This document shows positions 35,369 through 47,600 of a DNA stretch of 64,000 nucleotides, piece by piece. The stretch spans positions 434,001-498,000 of the forward strand of contig NC_039491.1 of assembly GCF_003590095.1 (NCBI RefSeq). The letters are read 5' to 3'. The stretch's first letter is position 1; each line of letters starts with the position of its first letter. Under the pieces are notes generated by a model. It ran no database searches. It was not told where the DNA came from and saw only the letters and a list, made by a program, of their open reading frames with translations. Source of the stretch: Trichoplusia ni (Eukaryota > Arthropoda > Insecta > Lepidoptera > Noctuidae). The position numbers and the translations under genes are program-made.

Positions 35369-36081
35369 TTACGATGAAAACGTTTCGATTTGGAGAAATT
35401 TATGTATATCCTTATTATCTTAGATCTAAGTCAGTATCACAAACAAAACTAATTAACACTTATTTTTTTCACTCAAGACAATAAGTGAAAACGAAATAAG
35501 GCAGAACCCAAACGAAAAACCTCTAAAACAGCACACATTGTAAACCTTAACATACATGTACCACAACACAAAATCAAAGTTAAAACGTGGGCGCCTAAGA
35601 AAGTTTATTTGTAAAGCGGTGTATATTACAAATGCACATTTATAGCTTCCCCGAGAGGATACTATATCCTTCACCGTTCATTCAACGTGACGTCAGAGGC
35701 CCTCGTATTTTAACTATCCCTAAGGATGGAAACATCAAAGTTCAAAGCAACAGTAAAAACTCGTTACAAAAACTTTTTGGGAACACAAAACAACAAAATA
35801 ACGTTAGATTTGTTTTGCCATTGACGGTGGAGCGAATGTATAGGTATGTTGAAAATAATGTTTTACTAAAAGCAATATATTTGATCGCGTTTACAAGCGG
35901 TTTTTTTGTAACCCCCATAAGTTTTAGGTGTTTCTTTTTCTGTCTGTGGCATCATAAGTCCCGAACATTCTTAGACATTAGATAAAAATCGACCGATACA
36001 TTTAAAAGTTACGTAGGTAACGAGTATTTAGACGAGGGTTGTACCCAAAATGATGCTATTGATATTTAGATTTATATAATA

Positions 36082-36368
36082 CTAGCTCACCCAGCAAACG
36101 TTGTTTTGCCAAATATGTTTTTTTTTTCTAGTTGTATGTATTTTTAGTGCCACATTATAAAAAAAAATAAAAACAAACAATTTCGTCCAAATAATAAAAT
36201 ATTTTTTTAGTGTGAGCAGCCCTTAGCACTTAGGGGTATGAAAAATAGATGTTGTTCTATTCTCAGACCTACCCAATATGTATACAAAATTTCGTAAAAA
36301 TCGGTCGAACGGTTTCGGAGGAGTACGGTAACTAACATCGTGACACGGGAATTTTATATATTAGAAGA
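36082..36368 (-). mobile_element. Helitron-like element, second subfamily (287 bp, minus orientation)
   Basis: Minus-strand reading begins A|TCTTCTAATATATAAAATTCC and ends 'AACGTTTGCTGGGTGAGCTAG' followed by T. Internal sequence ('CGAAACCGTTCGACCGATTTTT') differs from the other copies, so this is a different subfamily with the same terminal rules. No coding capacity. Confidence 0.6.
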
Positions 36369-36403
36369 TATATTGGATTTTAAAGAGCATGTACTATGAA
36401 ATA

Positions 36404-36712
36404 TTCAATTCCCTTTTTGGAAGTAAGATAACACAGTAGCCGGTGCCTAGAAAGAAACGTGACGTGGATCTACGCCTTTTACTTTTCGGCCACACCTCAA
36501 CACATACTTTAAAAGGTAGTAGTAAAGTGGGAGACCGATATTTCTTTATACTGCACGCATTCTTCTGAAAAAAAGCAAACGATAACCAACTAAAACTGAA
36601 AACATACCTCATATAAATAACAACCAAGCTTCACCACAATCAAGTAAAGAGCCATCGCAACTATAAGACTCTCAGTAAACGTTGTCCATTAACACGTAAC
36701 ACACACCAAAGT
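36404..36712. repeat. 309-bp tandem duplication, copy 1
   Basis: Near-identical to 36713-37021, with a period of exactly 309 bp. The only differences found by eye are about four substitutions, all between about 36462 and 36483. The minus strand keeps an open frame (36394-36627). No LTR-like TG...CA ends were seen, and no internal element separates the copies, so this is a direct tandem duplication rather than an LTR pair. Confidence 0.85.
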
Positions 36713-37021
36713 TTCAATTCCCTTTTTGGAAGTAAGATAACACAGTAGCCGGTGCCTAGAAAGAAACGTGATGTGGTTCTACGCCTATCACTTTTCGGCC
36801 ACACCTCAACACATACTTTAAAAGGTAGTAGTAAAGTGGGAGACCGATATTTCTTTATACTGCACGCATTCTTCTGAAAAAAAGCAAACGATAACCAACT
36901 AAAACTGAAAACATACCTCATATAAATAACAACCAAGCTTCACCACAATCAAGTAAAGAGCCATCGCAACTATAAGACTCTCAGTAAACGTTGTCCATTA
37001 ACACGTAACACACACCAAAGT
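36713..37021. repeat. 309-bp tandem duplication, copy 2
   Basis: Second copy of the unit. On the minus strand a 91-codon frame (36936-36661) crosses the junction into copy 1. The minus strand also reads ATG GCT CTT TAC... to TATGAG, then GTATGT...TTTTTTTCAG, a plausible 43-nt intron, before the same frame continues (KNACSIKKYRSP). The product is not recognised. This could be a small lineage-specific gene, a decayed element or chance. Confidence 0.8.
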
Positions 37022-37201
37022 ATACCTCACTCACTCAGATTTAACACAATATAAAAAGGACATAACTACAACTTTCACTCTGCGGCCCTTGCTAACTGAA
37101 TAACAACAATAATAGAAAGGGCGCTCTTCGACTACGAAACTAACTACACGACAATCTAATAAGAAATCGAGTGACAAGGAAAACCTTTCATTTGCCAAGT
37201 A

Positions 37202-37345
37202 TCTATACTAATATAATAAAGCTGAAGAGTTTGTCTGTTTGAACGTGCTAATCTCAGGAAGTACTGGTCTGATTTGTAAAAAACACAAATTACAGAAGTA
37301 TCTTATCGTATGATAACATCAAAAACAACAAAATTTAATATGCAT
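37202..37345 (+). mobile_element. Helitron-like 5' fragment
   Basis: Begins A|TCTATACTAATATAATAAAGCTGAAGAGTTTGTCTG, the same 5' end as the other copies in this window. No CTAG-type 3' end was found nearby, so it is truncated. Confidence 0.5.
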
Positions 37346-37991
37346 AGGTTTGAATTTCTGTATCTAATTAACGAAACGAAACTGCATAAACTAAAACTAC
37401 TTAACAATTACATCTATAAATACGTCTTTAAATGCTACAGTTAAAATATTATAAAATGCCTCGCCAGCTTGATAACTATAATTTAAACTTCTTTATAACA
37501 TTATCGTGAAACTAAAGCAATTTAAATGATCAGTATCCTTCTTTGGTAAAAAAACAAAAGCTTTCTCAAGTTATGGTTAACGGCACGTGTACAAAAACAT
37601 TTCCTCAACTACAGTTAATTAACGCGGAAAATTGAGTGTAATATTTTTTGAAGGAAAATTACGTTAACTCGCGGAATTTATTAAATTTAACTTCTCAGAA
37701 ATTATTAACTCAACAGAGTATTCTAATGAGTTCGAAACATTTTTTTAGCGATACTTGAGACTCGTGGTCGAATCTAATAAATTAGGGTCCTAGCGAATGC
37801 GTGTTTTGATCCTTTAAACCCGGGGCTAGCCACACAAGACCCTCTTACTACGGCCAATCGAATTTGCCAATAAAATCTGCCCATTACACCACACTTTCCA
37901 ACCGCCATTCATTGGTTAATCGCGCATATGAGCTTTGATAAGATTTATCTAGATTCCCCTTCACATTTCATGACTACTGGTTTAATTTGAC
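37346..37991. other. Non-coding stretch
   Basis: AT-rich; nothing recognised on either strand. Confidence 0.4.
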
Positions 37992-38258
37992 GGGCCTGTT
38001 GGTCTAGTGGTTAGTGACCCTGACTGCTATACCGGAGGTCGTGGGTTCGATTCCCGCCCAGAACAAATGTTGTGTGATGAGCATGATCATTTGTTCTGGT
38101 GTCTGGGTGTAATTTATCTATAATATGTATGTATTTAGAAAATATATAAGTAAGTTTATCAGTTGTCTGGTTACCATAACACAAGCTCTGCTTAGCTTGG
38201 GATCAGATAACCGTGTGTGAGTTGTCCCATGATATTATTATTATTATTATTATTATAA
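37992..38258 (+). mobile_element. tRNA-derived SINE (family A), full-length
   Basis: Head 'GGGCCTGTTGGTCTAGTGG' (A-box) and 'GGTTCGATTCCCGCCC' (B-box at about 38043-38053) form a tRNA-like pol III promoter. A SINE body follows ('CATTTGTTCTGGTGTCTGGGTGTAATT', 'GGTTACCATAACACAAGCTCTGCTTAGC') and an (ATT)n tail to 38258. A second full copy lies at 50065-50307 in the opposite orientation, and a body-only scrap at about 51450-51546. A true tRNA is ruled out: the acceptor stem is not closed and the body is shared among copies. Confidence 0.85.
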
Positions 38259-38701
38259 TTTTAGCTGCGGTGTCGACTCCATTTCTCCAGCCAAGCGATA
38301 CCTTTTGTATCAAAATCGATAAAACTAAATCTAAAAATCTTTTCAGACCAAAATTGCTCGTTCATTTCAGGATAACCAGAATTTTTAAAGGAAAATATAA
38401 AAAGGCTTTCAAGAATTTATTTTTGAGAATAGAGACATAAAATTGTTTTCCAAAATCGTCAACACAAAAGAAACCACTCACGGCAAAGAGAAACAATTTG
38501 GACGAACGTCTTAATCGAATCTATACTGAATCTCGTTTACGATGTACAAAATCGACTTTTTCCGTTCTTTATAGGAAAGCAGTTTAGTGATTTAATAGAA
38601 TTAAAGGCGTACTGTTCTCGTAAGTACGACTGTTCAAAACCCAATCAGAGTGGGACTGTTTCGCCTGTATCTGAGCGCGCTTGATTTGGTTACTGTCGAC
38701 A
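38259..38701 (+). promoter_or_regulatory. Candidate promoter / 5' UTR of the 38.7-kb exon
   Basis: The last 100 nt before the ATG are notably richer in CpG than the AT-rich DNA before them and include CCAATCAGAGTGGG (about 38641-38654), a CCAAT-type motif overlapping an initiator-like TCAGA. No TATA box at the usual spacing was seen. This is inference from composition and motifs only. Confidence 0.25.
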
Positions 38702-38850
38702 ATGGGTTTACGTCGCATGAACGACTGCAGTAACAACGTTAGCGATAAAAGTCCTTCGTCAAATAAAACTGTATCGCTTTTAATTTTGTTCCCGTTAATT
38801 TTACTTTTGCTGTGGTTTATTGTGTTAAACGACTTGATTTGCGAGTGTTT
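38702..38850 (+). CDS. Candidate first coding exon of a type II (signal-anchor) membrane protein; partial
   Basis: ATG at 38702 has A at -3 and G at +4. The 49 complete codons encode a 23-residue polar N-terminus starting MGLRRMND, then a hydrophobic segment of about 19 residues (VSLLILFPLILLLLWFIVL, residues 24-42), then NDLICEC. The frame reaches a stop only two codons into the intron. GTGAGT follows at 38851, a full-consensus donor leaving phase 2. A short charged N-terminus plus a single uncleaved-looking helix is typical of Golgi type II enzymes such as glycosyl- and sulfotransferases, or of other signal-anchor proteins; the family is not identified. Downstream exons were not found with confidence. 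A phase-compatible acceptor exists at 58798 but is weak evidence. It could also be a chance frame of 50 codons. Confidence 0.4.
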
Positions 38851-38942
38851 GTGAGTTGAGCTTTTGAATGTGAGATTAGATTTTGAGTTACATTAAAATG
38901 ATCTTCTTTTGTCTTATATGTAGCCTTTTTTAGGCTTTGTTG

Positions 38943-38990
38943 GGATCGTTTTTCAGTTAAACTTAATCGAGTTTAACTGAAAAACGATCC
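38943..38990. repeat. Perfect 20-bp inverted repeat with 8-nt loop
   Basis: GGATCGTTTTTCAGTTAAAC (38943-38962) and its exact reverse complement (38971-38990) flank TTAATCGA. The stem is uninterrupted. It lies about 90 bp inside the putative intron downstream of the 38.7-kb exon. Confidence 0.9.
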
Positions 38991-41900
38991 GATTAACGAT
39001 TTAATTACCGTATTTTTATGTGGTTCTATCCAACCGACAACCCCATCGGGTGTCGTAATAATATTAGTTTATTTATGAATAATAGATGCAGAATGGAAAT
39101 TGGCACACTTTAATTATACTTAAGGTATCTCTTAAATAACCAATAATTATTATTGATTATTCCCAAAAAAGAGGAAGACTATAGGTACTATTTAAAACAA
39201 AGTGATGGTCACTAACCAGTTCTAAGAAAAATGAACTTTATTTAAAAGTATATAATCAATGACCAACCGCCTGTTGCTGTAGCAATCAACGAAGCTTGGG
39301 CCGTAAGCGTAAAAAGAAGGCACTTTTGGGTGTCTGTCAAGCGACCCTAAAGTTGATAAGAGCTCAAAATGCAATAAAATTGGAATTTCGTCACGCTTTT
39401 TACTTTTATAAGGTATAAAATCTGAAAGCGAATTAATGTTAATTAAGATCATTTTAAATCTATGAATGTATAGTAAAGTGGGCGTTGGATTGACAAGTCA
39501 AAAGTCACAGGTTCAAACCCGGTATCAATTTCTTTTCAAATTCTTGTGCGTATTATTTAATAAGGTAATTATTATCCGCAAACGGTAAAGCATTGTTAGA
39601 AACTAGCACATTAAAGACTTTTAAAGGTGTGTTAAGTTACGTCAGAGGCTTTTAAACCTTTGACCCCAGATTGTGCATCGCCTTAAAAATGTTTTATTTA
39701 CCTTATTGTAAACTATATAATTATCTAATCGTGGTTATCATGCTATTCACATAAGCAAATAAATTCTTTCAATTTAAAATTAACCTTGAAAATATACATG
39801 ATGGGAAAATAAATCACAGAAACTTCTAAATATAAAATTCTCGACTAACTCAAAGTTGAAACTCGGAACATCATCTCGGCGATCTACTCGAGTTAAACTC
39901 GAATTAACTCCAAACGCAGCACAAACAAGCAAACTTTATCTGATAAATACATTATTTCATGTCTTTTGTCCTTCAAAGAACATAAAAGGATTGCCGGCTC
40001 AGTCTCTCTCAAAGTTTGTTCGTATCAATTCCTATGTGGCTGTGTTTGATCTCCGTGTAAATTCGCAAGCGTTGCAAAGTGTGCGGGAGTTACACAGAAG
40101 CGCAGTAATCCATTGCTGCCTACCGGCCCACAATGGATTCAAGTTTAGTCGATTAAACTCGGCACCAAACACTCGCTAGTCGCCACCTACGGAAAAATGT
40201 GGCCGCATACAATAGGAATGCCATGCGCGGATTTGTGAGAGCGCCGAGAATTGTTGCTAGCACTTTGAGGCGCTGCTATTGTAATGTATTTATTTATTAC
40301 GTATTCTATTCTCGATATTTTCACGAAATGGAATATTAACACTTTACTATTTTTCTTTTCATCGGTATTGTCAGATGTCAAATGCTTTTTGCTTCTTTAG
40401 TGAGCTTTAGAGCAATACCTGAAAGATATCACGAACTGATCTTACCGTTTAACGACATTTTGACGATCTAGGCTAGATTTAATTCAAAGATATTTTTTCT
40501 AACATATGTCCACGCTTTCCCTGAAATCTCTAATACTTTACCTTATCTACCTTATCCAGTATGTACTGCTCCTATAACAAAGGCAGCTTTTGTAGAAAAG
40601 AGATGGCACATAGAATACATATAGCAGCCTCTTACTTTCTCTAATTAACCCTTTAAAAGCAAGATATTAAAGTTAGGACTGATCTAAAATGGTTTATAAG
40701 CACGGTTAAACTCTACCGGACACTTCTCGTCTCTGAAGAAAATGCGTTAAAATTATACGATAAATATTTCCGGAGCTAATTATTTCCAGTTTATATAGAG
40801 GTGAAAGCAAATAGTTTATAATTTCGTAGTAGTCGTTAACTTTAGTGTCGGATATTTTGAGTTGCAAGGCAAATAATAAAAACACTGGGTAAATAAAATG
40901 ACACATGGGTATGTCTAAAAAAAAAATATATTTTTTTTTTCAAAGAAGATACAACCTAAAAAGGATATGTAATATAGTCTACAATTGTCTGTAGACTGGA
41001 TCGAATTTATTCCGCCAAAAATTATACTTAACCCAAATCCCAACTGTTCTGTTCATATCAAGTATTAAAAGTTTTGGCTTATCTCGATTCCCACATGAAA
41101 AGATCATCTGAACTCGGGAAGTTCAAACAAAGGGTTATAAACAAAGGGAAAATTAGTCGCTCCTTGACTTTGACCGACAGACTCGTAAAGACTCGTTCAA
41201 CCTCTTTGGACCCTCGACTTCATTCGATGCTCCTCTTGTCCCAATCAAATGAAACCCCAAAGAAATAGGACAATTCCGATTTCTTGCGCTTTTTTTGGGA
41301 GAACTAGACGAAATTTGGAGAAAAATAATTGGTTAGCATTCAAAATGGTGCAGGTCAGGTTTCAACGGTCATAATACATCTTTATTGAAAAAAAAAATAG
41401 TTAATAAAATACTTACTGACTCCTATTATCAATTTAAAATAATTTTTCAATGTATACACGTGTACAATGTATTACCTTAAGCAAAATTTATCGTCACGCA
41501 CCTGTGCATATACGCTAAAGCACGCATTACACATTACACAATACACATTCTCCCGCCAATACTGACATGAATGCTCGCCATTGTTCAAACTCTGCCCTTT
41601 ATAAAGCCACGGACACAAATCTAAATGTTACTACAGACTATTCATCGCAATCGACGAGTCTCTATCGTCAATAGTCTTTAAATATTTTTGCTTGTCAGCA
41701 ATTGTTTCGCTGCATCCATTCACAGCGCTCCAATTTACTGCAAAACACAAATTCTTGCACAGCGATACCATTGTTTTCATCAGGTATTTTTGCCTCACAA
41801 TTTGATTTATAAACGTTTTTATTACCTCTATACATTTTCACAACCTTATCTTTGAAAGCAGATACAGATCGAATTATGTACACAAGTGAACATTTAATGC

Positions 41901-44291
41901 AAAAACAACTCGTTTCTCGTTGAATGCAAAAGGTTTCTCGCCAAAAAAACGTATTTCGTATTTCCCTTTCAGGAGTGTTGTTTTGTGTGGAGTTAATTTA
42001 TAAAGCGGCGGAGTCAGGGAGGTTTGTTCATAATTAAAGACTTACCTCTTATTCATTCTCTTACAAAAGGCCATAAAATTAAACCTGCATATTCGTACGT
42101 CCCCTATTTTTACACTCTACGTGCTCTACGTCATAAATTAGATCTACAAAAAGGGAACATTATGAGCCGCGACGCCGGAGGCTCACCTTTTCTCATTATT
42201 CCACATTTTCAGCCCCAAATACGAATAGAAAATTGGACCTCGTTAAACACAACTTGTTAGTATGCATTCAATAATAACAATGACATAATAAGGTACGAGA
42301 AACCAAAACAGAACGAATGGCTTATAAAAGTTTTGCAATTTATGTGAAGCAAATGTTTTTAAAAGTGTATTAGAAGTGGTTTCGGTGGAAACGGAGTCTT
42401 ATGCAAAGTTGTTTGTGCTGATATTTTCTTAAAGAAGCTTGTCACTGAAAAGAATTTTAAATGGGTAAATTGGCAGATTTGCTCATTTATATTTATTTTT
42501 CTATCTCAGCTTATGTATAATTTCATTGAAAAACCAAATAAAAAAATGCAAAATAAATATCTAATAAAATTATTTTTGACATTTTAAAATACCATTCGAG
42601 AATGGGTAATTTTCATCCATGGTAAAATTCTAAATTACAGCAAAAAAGCGCAAAAATGTGATTAATTCGGGGGAAATTTAATTTGCTTTCCTTGATTATG
42701 GTAATATTTTTGTATCTGAACATTCTTAATAAAGTCAATTATAATGGCATTATAATAAAAAAATGCCTGTAGCGTTTTGTTACAAGAGAATGTCTCATTA
42801 ATTTTTTGAACAAAATATCTTGTGGTCTTCAGTAAAAATACAGATAAATTTATTAGTCGGCGGACCGCCGGGAATACTTCGGAGCCATTTTGACGTCAAT
42901 TATAATTGGAATACTAAAAAAAATAGGCCAACAAAATGCTGAGAAACGGCACTTTTATGGAAGCGCATAAATTAATCGGTAATTTAGTACGAAAATTTAT
43001 GCACACCTTTACCAAACTTTTGAAATTGGGTCTATCAGAATCATAATAAGGAAATCAAATACAGATACTAATTAAAAGACAAACAATATCAAAACAAAGT
43101 AAAATACGTTCAGTAATATCAATAACATTCAACATAGAAAAAAACAAGCCTATTACGACTGCAGCAGAAAGGAAAGCAATAACATAAAAATAATTGCTGA
43201 TACCAGCAGCTACTGATCAAAATCGTTATGAAATAACAGAGAATTAACCTTATCTCAAAATGGGGCCTGGATTAAAAAGCTCACAAGATAAAAAAAGTTA
43301 CGTTTTAATAAGCTGAAAACAAAGTTTTGGTATTAAAATTTCTTCGCTTAAGCAAGGCAAGTTAATTCCTGAGATTATACCGCGGCGGAAGAAAAAGTTT
43401 GCGGCTATCTCTACCGGCCGTTGCATCTGCTTACCTAAGTAACATACTATTATGACTTTGGAACTAGTAAGTCATTTTTTTACAGTTCTCCCTGGTTGGC
43501 TGTGATAAATATTGCGGGAGGGAAATTAGGGGTGCGTTCTCCTGAAAATGTTTTGGTTTAAAACTTTGGGCTTGATTTGAGAGCTGGTGAAATTGTAAAT
43601 GCTCATTCTTAAAGAATTTATATTATTAGCATGGTTAAGCTTTCTATCACTATTACAAACAAGCTATAATCTTGATTGCATCTCCTCGAGTTTTTGCTTT
43701 TACACAAAAAATAATTAAATGTTTTTAATAAAGCAACGACTTGAAGCTAGAATTTACGCATGTTATATAATAATTGAATAAATACCTAAATATAGGCGAT
43801 AAATCTGCAGAAAAATGAATATTTTTAACCGAAACTTAGGCAAATATATCTTCAATAAACATTACTGGTGTCCATATAAAAACTTGTTCTCATCCAAAGC
43901 TTACTTATATCCTAAGGGCGTTTGCTCTGCCTTTAAGATTGTGTTTTTATTCCGTCCCCCACATAAATACGACCCCTGACAATCTAGTTTATTTTATACT
44001 GAATTCAGTGAAATTGAATTCTATTCTACATCGATACAGCTCTTGCATTAACTCTGCTTCGAAATTCAAATACAAATGTCACGAAAATCGCTTTAAGATT
44101 TTTAATTTTCGATACGAATTTGAAAGTAAAATGTGAAACAAAATGTTATCGTGAGTATATTTGTGTCTCTTTCCCCCTATTGCCCCACAACATTGACTAT
44201 AATTGAATTATAATTAACTGTAATCTAGTGTTAATTGACTCATGAGCTTATATTACATACAGTAATACTACGAATTCGTATTTATTTATTA
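38991..44291. other. Intergenic or intronic DNA; one CpG-rich island
   Basis: 39850-40280 is GC/CpG-richer and holds a 107-codon frame (39856-40179) with no recognisable domain. The segment includes inverted repeats such as AATCCATTG...CAATGGATT (about 40108-40140) and looks more like a regulatory island or a decayed element than a gene. A SINE-like B-box 'GGTTCAAACCC' lies at about 39510. A perfect TGACGTCA is at 42891-42898. The remainder is AT-rich with nothing recognised. Confidence 0.3.
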
Positions 44292-44514
44292 CTAGCTGTT
44301 GCCCGCGACTTCGTCCCCGTGGGTGGAAGGTATAAGTTATGATTTATACCAGCTCTGTTTTTTTTTCACATTTTCTATTGTATCTTCGCTCCTATTAGTC
44401 GCAGCGTGACGGTTTAACACAAAAAGATTTTTTCAATTTGGACCAGTTCCTGAGATAAGCGCGTTCAAACAAACAAACAAACAAACTCTTCAGCTTTATA
44501 TATTCGTATATATA
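44292..44514 (-). mobile_element. Helitron-like element (minus orientation)
   Basis: The minus strand ends 'CGAAGTCGCGGGCAACAGCTAG' (CTAG 44295-44292) followed by T. The interior matches the 35.2-kb copy closely ('CGTCACGCTGCGACTAATAGGAGCGAAG'). The 5' end near 44514 is degenerate, with no clean TC. Confidence 0.65.
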
Positions 44515-44630
44515 ATGTTCAATGCTTTAAATGTTTTACAATAATAATTAATATATTATTTTTATGTTCCCATATATCTTTTTAACTACAAGAAAGTGAA
44601 ACAATAACTAATGTTCATTTTTATATTAAA

Positions 44631-44670
44631 CTAGCTGTTGCCCGCGACTTTGTCTGCGTGATTTTCAAGA
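44631..44670 (-). mobile_element. Helitron-like 3' end scrap
   Basis: Only the terminal block is left: the minus strand reads 'ACGCAGACAAAGTCGCGGGCAACAGCTAG', with CTAG at 44634-44631. Confidence 0.5.
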
Positions 44671-47600
44671 TGTGAAAAACTATGAAGTTTAATGATAACG
44701 ATCATCGCAAAAATGTAATGCAATATTGAAAATGAAACACTTTTCTCTACATTTTAAACTTGCTTTTTTTATTTCTAAATTATAAGGAATCTTGAGCGGC
44801 CCAAAGACTATCAAATGTTTGAATCAAATACATTTCATCGTTTACGATACTATCCTGGTGTCAAATATTTCACACCTGTTTTAATGACTTTTTCTTATTT
44901 AATCCCAAAAAGAGGGGTTTATAACTTTGACATACCTGCCTGCTTGTCTGTCTGTGACATCATAGCTTCCGAAGAAATTGAACTATTTTAATTTAAACGT
45001 GAATTATGTGCAAGTGTTCATTTAGACATGTTTGACAAATCGAGACGTTTTAAAATGAGGGGGATGCAAGTATGAAAAAATTACAGAAGGTATAACTCAG
45101 TCTTAGCACTTCTGCTAAAAATGTTTTACTTTCGAGGGTTTTCCATTTTCTAATTGGGTGGGTTAGGATTTTCGAGCAAGTCTGTTCTTGGGACGGTCTA
45201 CACCTGAAATTGTTAGACGGATTATGACAGTAATTATGAGGCATCATAAAAATATTATTGTACTGTAACCAAAGAGGTAAACCAGAACCGTATTACTGAG
45301 GCCCCGGTGTCCGTTCGTCTGTCTGTCACCTGGCTGTTTCTCAGGAACAGTGATAGCCAGACAGTTGTTATTTTCACACACGATGTTTTCTGACGATATA
45401 AAGAAGATGTCAAATTATTTTTGTGGACGGAGCTAGTGAAGTGAGAGTCGGGCTCCAGATAAACCAAATTGCGCCCAGATAAACGGTTTCTTGAAACACG
45501 TTGTATTTGATTGCCCTCTTAATATTAAAACTGATCTTCCTCACAAACATTTGAAATATTTCCAAAATAAAAAAGTTGGTAAACGTGTTATTTTGGCCCC
45601 CTAGTGTTTTTATCATGATTTGCCTTTAAATTGCTGATAAATAAATAGCGTGATAATGAAAAAACTATCAGACACCCCTTTTTTAAATTGACAATGACAA
45701 AAGTCTAAATTATAGGATATGTGTAATTTGTGATGTTACAACAAAGCAAAATATGAACATAAAAGTGACTTCATGCGCATGAGTTCTATTTACTGTACCA
45801 ATTTGCAAAGAAAAATTACGTATTTTATTCGTTAACCTACCTGACGATCATTGAAGTAAAATACCGTCATCCCTACTGCATAAATGGAACTTAAATAAAG
45901 ACTACATGAGGTTGGTTTTGAGGTTACGCTGTCGATACCGACAGCCAAAATGAATTTTCCAGACATTGTATGACGGATATAAGTGCTGATAGCTACACGC
46001 TATTATCAGCCTTATTGGGGAAATTTCCAAAAATATGTTCCTAATCCTCGTCGGCTTAGGGATCTCAGAAACTCATTCAGTCTCGTTCCTTCCCCTGTTT
46101 ATACCAGGCTACGAAAGAAGAAAATTTTAAATAAGTAGAGAAAACAATAAATTGTTAAAGGAATTTTTGTAAGGGCTACGTGTGCGGTCTCTATAATGTT
46201 GGATGTAGACCGATCAAATCGTTAAAATATTGAAAAATCCCAGGTATCAGTAGACATTATTCTATCAATAGATACATAATGTCTATTCATTGATAGCTTT
46301 GATCTTTTAGATCTTTCACATTGCATACCCATTATGCAGTTTTTATGCAAGTTTTCTGGGCTTTTTTATCCGAAATACTTTTGGCCTATGTAATGTTGCA
46401 AATTTAAGAAAACATTATTTCATTGTTTGAAAGGCTTTTTTTTGTTTGAAAGTTTATATTTTTGTTGCTAGTTGTTATAGATGAACCAAGGTAATAAATA
46501 ACTGTGTCGTTCAGTAATTTCTTATTATGCATAATTATAGATGAGATCAATGTGAACTACATGCAACTTTGGGTTGAGTGTCACTACGAATTTTTTAATC
46601 TTGAAGTACCATCGCTAACAATACTGAGCTGAAAACATAGGTATATACTCCTATCGTAAATAAATAGAAAATCATATTACGGCATTCCTCAATTGAACTT
46701 GAGTAATTTTAGTAAATCAATAAAAATAATAATAATTTAAGTTCCTTTCTTTCAAGCATGTACCGATTACAATTGCATAAAAAAACGTATTAGTTTATGT
46801 TTCTTTTATTTTACTTGTGAAATAGTCGCGGTAGGCCATATAGACTTGAAAGAGAATAAAATGACTAATTTTGTGAAAATTATTTATTTTCGAAAATCCT
46901 ATTATTGCTCTGCCAAAAGTGTTAAGATAAATAGCGTTATGTCTTTTATGTGTAAACTGATGACCGTGCTGCCTACTACTCAATGGGGTGAAAATACACC
47001 TCATAATTGTATTACACTATGTTACGGGTGAGTCCAAAAATTGAAAACTTTACTGCTCATGCCCCCTGCACAGTAGCTTTATGGTTTTTGTATATTTGTT
47101 GTATCATGTGTAAGATAAGGTTCATGCAAAATTTGAACGAAATATATTCAGTAGTTTATGAGATAATTTGATATTTGTTTATAGATATAAAAGGCTCTTG
47201 CTCACCCCCTGTAACGAAAAGCGGAATAATAAGTAAAAAGTATGTTGACCGGACCTCTTGTCGATATTCTCTGAAAATTTGAATCAAATCCATCCAGTAC
47301 TTTCCGAGATCTTTCCGGACATACATACAGACAAACAGACAAACAGACAAAAATTCTAAAAATCATATTTTCGGCATCGGAATCGTTAGTAGATCACCCT
47401 GCAATTATTCTTTTTTAAAAATATTCAATGTACAGTTTTCACTTTTCTACAATTTTATTATATGTATAGATACACACTTCTTAAACGCACTATAAACATT
47501 ATTATTTTATAAAAGTTGTGATAGAAAAACAAACTTACATTTTATATCAAAATTCCAGACGCATTATTATGTATAAGCTCATAAAATGTTACACCCAATC

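Noticed and set aside
36404..37021. LTR pair of a retrotransposon
   Set aside because: The copies are directly adjacent with no internal region, and no TG...CA ends or primer-binding site were seen.
38003..38055. tRNA gene (A- and B-box present)
   Set aside because: The tRNA-like part continues into a body and (ATT)n tail shared with a second copy at 50065-50307, so it is a SINE head.
38231..38257. (ATT)n microsatellite as an independent feature
   Set aside because: It is the tail of the SINE at 37992-38258.
38943..38990. microRNA precursor
   Set aside because: The stem is only 20 bp and no known insect miRNA seed was recognised; listed as a hairpin instead.
39856..40179. 107-codon plus-strand protein
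   Set aside because: No recognised domain or splice context; it lies in a CpG-richer segment with inverted repeats, where long frames are expected by chance.
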